Shown: piece by piece, positions 59,002-64,000 of the stretch | Layout of the letters: each line of letters starts with the position of its first letter | Position numbering within the stretch: position 1 is the first letter of the stretch | Assembly (NCBI GenBank): GCA_964569085.1 | Contig: CAZMTA010000002.1 | Span: forward strand, 195,058 to 259,057 | From: JAJCZZ01 sp964569085 | Lineage (GTDB): Bacteria > Gemmatimonadota > Gemmatimonadetes > Longimicrobiales > Gaopeijiaceae | Reading direction: 5' to 3' | Length of the DNA stretch: 64,000 nucleotides | Made by a program: the position numbers and the translations under genes | Notes under the pieces: model-generated | The model's database searches: none | What the model was told of the DNA's origin: nothing | What the model saw: only the letters and a program-made list of their open reading frames with translations

Positions 59002-60069
59002 ATGGACGTCTCTCCCACCCAGGCCGCCGACGCGCTCCAGCAGGACCAGGACCTGGTGGTCGGCCTGGTCCTCCGCCGACTCCGGTCCGAGGCCGCGGAA
59101 GGGGAGGCCGAGCCCGGTGGGCTGGAGGACGCCGGGGCGCTCCGGGACGAGATCCGTCAGCTCCTGGCCCACCTCGCCGACGCGGTGGCCACCGACCGCC
59201 CCGGGCTCTTCCTGGACTACGTGCGCTGGGCCAAGCGCTACGCGGTCAGCCACGACGTGCCCCTGGAGATCCTGCGCCGCCGGCTCCGCGTCGCGGACGA
59301 GGAGGTGCGGGCCACGCTCGAGGGCGAGGCCGCGGGCCTGGCCGCCGCCCCCCTGGCCGAGGCGCTCCGGAGCCTGGACGACCTCGAGGTCGGCGACGCG
59401 GGGGACGGAGACGCCAACCCCCTCGGCGACCTGCATCGGCGCTACGTCGACGCCCTCCTCTCCGGCGACCGTCACGGCGCGTCCCGCCTGGTGATGGACG
59501 CCCTGGACGGGGGCGCGTCGGTGAAGGACCTGTACCTCCACGTCTTCCAGGCCGCCCAGCGCGAGATCGGGCGCCGCTGGGAGCGCAACGAGGTGTCGGT
59601 GGCCCAGGAGCACTTCTGCACCGCCGCCACCCAGCTCATCATGTCCCGGCTCTACGACCGGGTGTTCGCCTCGAAGCGGGTGGGCCGGCGCCTGGTCGTG
59701 GCGTCGGTGTCCGGGGACCTCCACGAGCTCGGGGCGCGGATGGTGGCGGACTTCTTCGAGATGGACGGGTGGGACACCCTGTACCTGGGCGCCAACTCGC
59801 CGGTGGAGTCGGTGGTGGAGGCGCTCGTGTCCAGCGACGCCCACGGCCTGGCGCTCTCCGCCACCCTGACCTCGCACGTCCGCGCCACCCGCGACGTGGT
59901 GGAGGCCGTCCGGGCGGAGCCCGAGGCCACGGACAAGTGGATCCTCGTGGGCGGGTACCCCTTCACCCTCGACGGGGACCTGTGGCGGGACATCGGGGCG
60001 GACGCCATGGCGCGGGACGCCCTCTCCGCCGTGCAGGAGGCCGAGCGCCTCGTTCAGGCCCGGGCATGA
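59002..60069 (+). CDS. Stand-alone cobalamin-binding protein with CarH/LitR-like photoreceptor motif
   Basis: A 355-residue soluble protein. Residues 1-130 are helical and lack a MerR HTH. Residues 140-222 form a B12 cap-type four-helix domain with W193-x9-E203-H204 (GRRWERNEVSVAQEHFCT), the signature used to recognise B12 photoreceptors of the CarH/LitR type. Residues 228-355 are the cobalamin-binding Rossmann domain with D239-L-H241-x2-G244 (SGDLHELGARMV), where H241 is the expected lower axial ligand, and an LGANSPVESVVEAL segment. The end carries a GGYPF motif of the same fold. It overlaps the histidine kinase gene by 4 bp. Without its own DNA-binding domain, it probably signals through that kinase. 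Binding of adenosylcobalamin and light response are predictions. Confidence 0.85.
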   Translation: MDVSPTQAADALQQDQDLVVGLVLRRLRSEAAEGEAEPGGLEDAGALRDEIRQLLAHLADAVATDRPGLFLDYVRWAKRYAVSHDVPLEILRRRLRVADEEVRATLEGEAAGLAAAPLAEALRSLDDLEVGDAGDGDANPLGDLHRRYVDALLSGDRHGASRLVMDALDGGASVKDLYLHVFQAAQREIGRRWERNEVSVAQEHFCTAATQLIMSRLYDRVFASKRVGRRLVVASVSGDLHELGARMVADFFEMDGWDTLYLGANSPVESVVEALVSSDAHGLALSATLTSHVRATRDVVEAVRAEPEATDKWILVGGYPFTLDGDLWRDIGADAMARDALSAVQEAERLVQARA

Positions 60070-61718
60070 GCGCGGACGACGCCTTCGGCCGGGCGGGGCG
60101 CGCCGACCTGGCGGTCCTGTGCGGTCCGGAGGGGGAGATCCGCCGGGTCCTCTCGTCCACGCTCGTCGGACCGGATGTGGAGGAGGGGGCCACCCTCCTG
60201 GACGTGGTGGACGCCGGGAGTCGCCGGAAGGCGGAGCGCATGCTGGCCGAGATCCGGGACCGGGGCGCCGTCTTCGGGTGGGAGCTCGCCGTGCCCCACC
60301 GGGGCGAGGTCCGCTCCATGCACTTCGCCGCCGGCCGCGCGGGCGAGGGCCTCCTCGTCGTGGGCGCGTCGACCCCCCGGGAGATGGAGGTCTTCTACGA
60401 CGAGATGATGCGGCTCTCCAACGAGCAGACCAACGAGGTCCGCGCCCTCGTCAAGGAGCGGGCCCGGCGCGAGGAGCCCGGGGCGCCCGATCCGTACATC
60501 GAGATGACGCGCCTGAACAACGAGCTGGCCCAGGCCCAGCGCGAGATGGCCAAGAAGAACATCGAGCTGGAACGGCTCAACGACCAGAAGAGCCAGTTCC
60601 TCGGCATGGCGGCCCACGACCTCCGGAATCCCCTCGGCGTCATCCTCGGCTACGCGGAGCTCCTCCTGGACACGGTCGGACCCGGGCTGGCCGAGGGCGA
60701 GCGGGAGATGCTGGAGGTGATCCACTCCTCAAGCGAGTTCATGCTGGGGATGGTGGACGAGCTGCTGGACGTCTCGCGCATCGAGTCGGGGCGGCTGGAG
60801 CTGAAGCGGGAGCCCACCGACCTCCGCGCCCTCCTGGAGCACAACGTCAAGCTCAACTCGGTCCTGGCCGACCGGAAGGAGATGACCGTGGTCCTGCGGG
60901 TGGAGGACCCCCTTCCCGAGCTCGACGTCGACCCGGGGAAGATCGACCAGGTCCTCAACAACCTGGTGGGCAACGCCGTGAAGTACTCCCACGAGGGGAG
61001 CCGGATCGAGGTCCGGGCGGCCCGCGACGGGGACGCGGTGCTGGTCGAGGTGGAGGACGAGGGGCAGGGGATTCCCGAGGACGAGCTGGGGAAGCTCTTC
61101 AAGCCGTTCAGCACCACGTCGGCGACCACCACGGGGGGCGAAGAGAGCACCGGCCTCGGCCTCATGATCGTGCGGCGGATCGTGGAAGGGCACGGGGGCG
61201 CCATCGGAGTCGAGAGCACGCTGGGGGAGGGGACCACCTTCTCGGTCCGCCTGCCCGTTCCCGGGCAGGACGGCGAGGAGGGAGCGGGCGTCCGGGCGGA
61301 GGAGGAGGGCTCGAGGGCGGCGGAGGGGCCGCTGTCGATCCTCCTCGCCGACGACAGCCGGTCCCTCCGGACCCTGATCCGGGCCCTGCTGGAGGCGGAG
61401 GGTCACGAGGTGACCGCCGTGGAAGGGGGCGACGCCGCCCTCGCGGCCGCGGCCCGGGACAGCTTCGACGTGGTGCTCCTGGACCTGGAGATGCCCGGGC
61501 GGGACGGGTTCGAGACCGCCCGGGCGCTGCGCGGCCGGGAGGAGCCCGGCGCCCACCTCCCGCTCCTGGCCGTCACCGGCCACGACGAGGAGCAGGTGGC
61601 CGCCGACCTGGCCGCCGCCGGGTTCGACGGGTGGGTCGGGAAGCCGATCCAGCCTGCGGAGCTGCGGCGCGCGGTGGCCCGGGCCGCCGCCCTCAGACGC
61701 CCAGCCAGCCCCCGATGA
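60066..61718 (+). CDS. Hybrid histidine kinase with C-terminal receiver
   Basis: A 550-residue kinase. Residues 10-105 look like a small PAS-like sensor. A coiled coil at about 108-178 (NEQTNEVRALVKERARR...LNNELAQAQREMAKKNIELERL) leads to the dimerisation helix with phospho-acceptor H184 (FLGMAAHDLRNPL). The ATPase domain has NLVGNAVKYS (N box), VEDEGQGIPEDEL (G1) and STGLGLMIVRRIVEGHGG (G2). A linker of about 25 residues joins the receiver (LADDSRSLR, D473 in VVLLDLEMPG, K in VGKPIQP). There are no membrane helices, so it is cytoplasmic, as suits a B12-protein partner. The start is coupled to the B12 gene (ATGA). It overlaps the convergent DUF2177 gene by 26 bp. Confidence 0.9.
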   Translation: MSADDAFGRAGRADLAVLCGPEGEIRRVLSSTLVGPDVEEGATLLDVVDAGSRRKAERMLAEIRDRGAVFGWELAVPHRGEVRSMHFAAGRAGEGLLVVGASTPREMEVFYDEMMRLSNEQTNEVRALVKERARREEPGAPDPYIEMTRLNNELAQAQREMAKKNIELERLNDQKSQFLGMAAHDLRNPLGVILGYAELLLDTVGPGLAEGEREMLEVIHSSSEFMLGMVDELLDVSRIESGRLELKREPTDLRALLEHNVKLNSVLADRKEMTVVLRVEDPLPELDVDPGKIDQVLNNLVGNAVKYSHEGSRIEVRAARDGDAVLVEVEDEGQGIPEDELGKLFKPFSTTSATTTGGEESTGLGLMIVRRIVEGHGGAIGVESTLGEGTTFSVRLPVPGQDGEEGAGVRAEEEGSRAAEGPLSILLADDSRSLRTLIRALLEAEGHEVTAVEGGDAALAAAARDSFDVVLLDLEMPGRDGFETARALRGREEPGAHLPLLAVTGHDEEQVAADLAAAGFDGWVGKPIQPAELRRAVARAAALRRPASPR

Positions 61719-62103
61719 GGTAGCCCGCGGCCGCCACCGTCCCGGTCAGCACCGCCCCCCAGGCCAGGTCCACCACGACCACCACCAGCGGGAAGTCGCG
61801 GAAGAGGGCCATGCAGGTGAGGTCGAAGGTGGCGTAGGCGAAGAAGCCCAGGAAGGCGCCCAACGCCACCGTCCGCCCCAGCGACGCGGCCTCGAGCCCG
61901 GGGAGGACCGCGAAGACCAGGATGCCCACGATGTAGAGGGCGTAGAAGAGGAGCGCCGCGGGCCACACCACGTCGTCCCGCAGGAGGTGACCGATCTGCT
62001 CGGCGTAGAAGTCCTTGGCCACGACGCCCAGCCAGACGAGGTCGATGGCGAAGAAGACGGCCGCGGTGAGGGCGTACAGGCCCAGGAGGGGAAGAGCGTT
62101 CAT
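61693..62103 (-). CDS. DUF2177 family membrane protein
   Basis: A 136-residue protein with four helices: about 5-28, 43-70, 72-98 and 106-133. It has the family text LTAAVFFAIDLVWLGVVAKDFYAEQIGHLL near the start and YATFDLTCMALFRDFPLVVVVVDLAWGAVLTG in the second half, matching DUF2177. Its 3' end overlaps the kinase gene on the other strand by 26 bp. In other bacteria such genes are sometimes near CFA or photoresponse genes, so it may be a member of the same response. Function unknown. Confidence 0.8.
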   Translation of the reverse strand: MNALPLLGLYALTAAVFFAIDLVWLGVVAKDFYAEQIGHLLRDDVVWPAALLFYALYIVGILVFAVLPGLEAASLGRTVALGAFLGFFAYATFDLTCMALFRDFPLVVVVVDLAWGAVLTGTVAAAGYLIGGWLGV

Positions 62104-62251
62104 GGAGGAGCGGGGCCGGAGGAGCGGGTCGGAACCGGAAGCACCTGGAGCCCGGCTACCCGGGGGCGCCCGGGCCGTGCCGCCTCCGGCCGCCCCGTCC
62201 AGGTCGGGGAGCCGGGTGGAGCGCGGGGGGGCCGACAGCTAGCTTCCCGGC

Positions 62252-63835
62252 ATGACGACCCCGACCGGCAGGGCCACCAAGCGGATCCTCTGGGTGGACG
62301 ACGAGATCGAGCTTCTCCGTCCCCACCTCCTCTTCCTCCAGGCCCGGGGGTATCACGTCGACGCGATCTCCAACGGCGACGACGCGCTGGCCCTCCTGCG
62401 GACCCACACCTACGACCTCGTCCTCCTGGACGAGCAGATGCCCGGCCGGCGGGGCCTCGAGGTCCTGGAGATCCTCCGACGGCAGGACCCCCACGCGCGG
62501 GTGGTCATGATCACCAAGTCCGAGGAGGACCGGACCATGACCGAGGCCATCGGGCGCCGGGTGGACGACTACCTGGTGAAGCCCACGAGCCCCCGGCAGG
62601 TCCTGAGCGTCGTCACCCGGATCCTGGAGGGCTCCTCCATCCGGCAGCAGCAGGCGGCGCAGGACTTCGCCGCCCGCTTCCCGAGCCTCTCCATGAAGGT
62701 GCAGGACGCCTCGACGGCCTCCGCCTTCGCGGCCGCCTTCACCGAGCTCTCGGACTGGCACATCCGCCTGGAGAACGCCGGGGAGGACGGGCTCCTGGAT
62801 TCGGTGCGCTCCCTCATGACCGACCTCCGCCGCGACTTCGGGCAGTGGGTGGTGCGGGAGTACCCCCGGTGGATGCGGGGCGCCGAGGACCGGCCCCTCC
62901 TGTCGGTGGACGTGGTCGAGGAGTTCCTCCTCCCGCTGGTCGGCGAGGAGCAGGTCTTCTTCGTGGTCCTCGACTGCATGCGGCTGGACCAGTGGCGCGC
63001 CATGGCCCCCCTCCTGGCGCCCCACTTCGAGATCGAGGAGAAGTGGCACTACTCGATCCTCCCCACCGCCACCCCGTACGCCCGCAACGCCATCTTCAGC
63101 GGGCAGTTCCCCGACGAGATCGCCCGGGACCACCCCGACTGGTGGGACTCCTCCGACGACGAGGGGAGCCTGAACGCCTTCGAGGACCGCCTCCTCTTCG
63201 ACCACCTGAAGCGGCTTCGCGGGGGCGAGAGCCTCCCCGTCCACTACGAGAAGATCTTCTCCGACCGAGAGGGCGATCAGGTCCGGGCCCGGGTGAACCG
63301 GGCGCTCAAGACCCCGCGGGCGGTGGTGGCGCTGGTCTTCAACTTCGTGGACCTCATGACCCACGGCCGCTCCGAGTCCCCCATCCTCATGGAGGTGGCC
63401 AAGGACGAGGCGGCGCTCCGGGACCTCACCCGCTCCTGGTTCGAGCGGAGCGTCGCGTTCCAGGTGCTCAAGGAGGCGGCGCGGGCCGGGCACAAGGTGG
63501 TGCTCACCACCGACCACGGCTCGATCCTCTGCCAGCGCCCCACCACGGTCTTCGCCCGCCGGGACGCCACCAGCAACCTGCGCTACAAGTTCGGCCAGGA
63601 CCTGCGGGCCGAGACCCCGGACCACACCTTCACCACCCGGGACGAGAACGATCTCCGCTTTCCCGACGCCAGGCTGGGCCAGACGTACATGGTCGCGCTG
63701 GAGGACCACTTCTTCGTCTATCCGACGAAGCTCCGCGAGTACCAGGCCCGCTACCGGAACTCCTTCCTCCACGGCGGCATCAGCCCCGAGGAGATGATCG
63801 TCCCGGTGGCCACGCTCACACCCCGGGGGCGGTAG
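62252..63835 (+). CDS. porX: PorX-like response regulator with PglZ phosphatase domain
   Basis: A 527-residue two-domain protein. The receiver domain spans about 10-128, with WVDDEIEL pocket and D60 (LVLLDEQMPG) as phospho-acceptor, plus K110 in YLVKP. A linker helix bundle follows. From about 230 the PglZ-type alkaline-phosphatase-like domain has VVLDCMRLDQWR (metal Asp241), LPTATPYARNAIFSG (nucleophile Thr about 272 or 274) and TTDHGSILC (metal ligands), the set needed for catalysis. In Bacteroidetes PorX controls the type IX secretion system through sigma factor SigP and has oligoribonucleotide phosphodiesterase activity, as far as I recall. Here no T9SS gene is in view, so the target may differ. 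A DNA-binding domain is absent. Confidence 0.88.
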   Translation: MTTPTGRATKRILWVDDEIELLRPHLLFLQARGYHVDAISNGDDALALLRTHTYDLVLLDEQMPGRRGLEVLEILRRQDPHARVVMITKSEEDRTMTEAIGRRVDDYLVKPTSPRQVLSVVTRILEGSSIRQQQAAQDFAARFPSLSMKVQDASTASAFAAAFTELSDWHIRLENAGEDGLLDSVRSLMTDLRRDFGQWVVREYPRWMRGAEDRPLLSVDVVEEFLLPLVGEEQVFFVVLDCMRLDQWRAMAPLLAPHFEIEEKWHYSILPTATPYARNAIFSGQFPDEIARDHPDWWDSSDDEGSLNAFEDRLLFDHLKRLRGGESLPVHYEKIFSDREGDQVRARVNRALKTPRAVVALVFNFVDLMTHGRSESPILMEVAKDEAALRDLTRSWFERSVAFQVLKEAARAGHKVVLTTDHGSILCQRPTTVFARRDATSNLRYKFGQDLRAETPDHTFTTRDENDLRFPDARLGQTYMVALEDHFFVYPTKLREYQARYRNSFLHGGISPEEMIVPVATLTPRGR

Positions 63836-63954
63836 GGCGGGCGAGGCCCGGCGGGCCCGTCGGGCGGGCTGTGGCTTCGGCCGATCGGGCCATTCCGACG
63901 CCCGGCGATCGCCGGTAGCCTTCGGGTGGCGGCGGGGGTGGTGGGCCCCGCGCC
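63836..63954. other. Intergenic region with a 14 bp palindrome
   Basis: A 119 bp gap between convergent genes. CCGGCGATCGCCGG (63902-63915) is a perfect palindrome that contains GCGATCGC. It may be part of a terminator-like structure or a chance repeat; no T tract follows. Confidence 0.35.
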
Positions 63955-64000
63955 TCAGTCGTACAGCGTCCCCGCCTTCTGCGCCGACAGCAGGATCCCC
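63955..64000 (-). CDS. C-terminal end of an unidentified gene, partial
   Basis: Reading the minus strand from the right edge gives GILLSAQKAGTLYD and a TGA stop at 63955-63957. Only 14 codons are visible, so the family cannot be named. The codon choice fits a real coding frame, but the evidence is thin. Confidence 0.35.
   Translation of the reverse strand, partial: GILLSAQKAGTLYD

Noticed and set aside
1..64000. CRISPR arrays, tRNA, rRNA, insertion sequences, attachment sites and replication origins
   Set aside because: I looked for repeated spacers, conserved RNA stems, transposase motifs and DnaA-box clusters and found none.

Overview
The window is about 64 kb of very GC-rich DNA (third codon positions almost all G or C). 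It is packed with genes that often overlap by 4 bp in ATGA or GTGA start/stop junctions. I saw no rRNA, tRNA, CRISPR array, insertion sequence or phage genes, so it reads as a chromosomal segment. The gene content includes a PadR regulator with a duplicated MacB-like (ADOP) permease, a tricorn-type protease, a PorX-like response regulator with a PglZ domain, a double KaiC-family ATPase, DUF4403 and many signal-peptide barrels and lipoproteins. Together these suggest a free-living, diderm, aerobic bacterium, most likely Gemmatimonadota or a relative. That placement is an inference from gene content, not from a marker gene.

Layout. 1-1,581 (minus): a SoxC-like molybdenum sulfite dehydrogenase and the start of its SoxD-like cytochrome. 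1,737-8,981 (plus): a tandem universal stress protein, a HipA_2 kinase with DUF3037 partner, then a Tat-exported CocE-type hydrolase overlapping a TctC-TctB-TctA carboxylate transporter. 8,995-16,498: a beta-helix protein, a GNAT protein, and an operon with a small Cys protein, a GltD-like NADPH/FAD/Fe-S protein and both subunits of a 2-oxoacid:ferredoxin oxidoreductase. 16,517-21,592: argG divergent from a FeoA-like protein, then an operon of a small unknown protein, a double KaiC-like ATPase and a LuxR-type regulator with a degenerate receiver, preceded by a stand-alone receiver. 21,779-32,652: tricorn-type protease, Ada-type DNA repair protein, DUF4403 protein, a Nat-type ABC exporter with a permease fused to a CPBP protease, and a TRIC/YicG channel. 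32,778-41,816: SDR, trypsin-like lipoprotein, small secreted proteins, LCAT-like hydrolase, ADOP permease with PadR, and a barrel-like protein. 41,846-44,564: NKCC-like transporter and DUF3185 membrane protein. 44,566-53,233: a cell-envelope island with two copies of an L,D-transpeptidase plus M15/DUF882 peptidase module around an M48 protease and two paralogous barrels. 53,432-54,067: a lipoprotein. 54,130-62,103: a fatty-acid modification operon (FAD oxidoreductase, DUF1365, two CFA-family methyltransferases) divergent from a stand-alone B12-binding protein and a hybrid histidine kinase, with DUF2177 next to it. 62,252-63,835: PorX-like protein. 63,955-64,000: the tail of an unidentified gene.

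The best candidate for a new system is 54,130-62,103. The B12 protein carries the W-x9-EH signature of CarH/LitR photoreceptors but has no MerR DNA-binding domain. It overlaps a histidine kinase by 4 bp and is divergent from genes that in other bacteria belong to light and singlet-oxygen responses. This looks like a B12 light-sensing two-component system tied to membrane lipid remodelling. The KaiC/pseudo-receiver operon, the two cell-wall modules and the hydrolase-Tct operon are also worth a second look.
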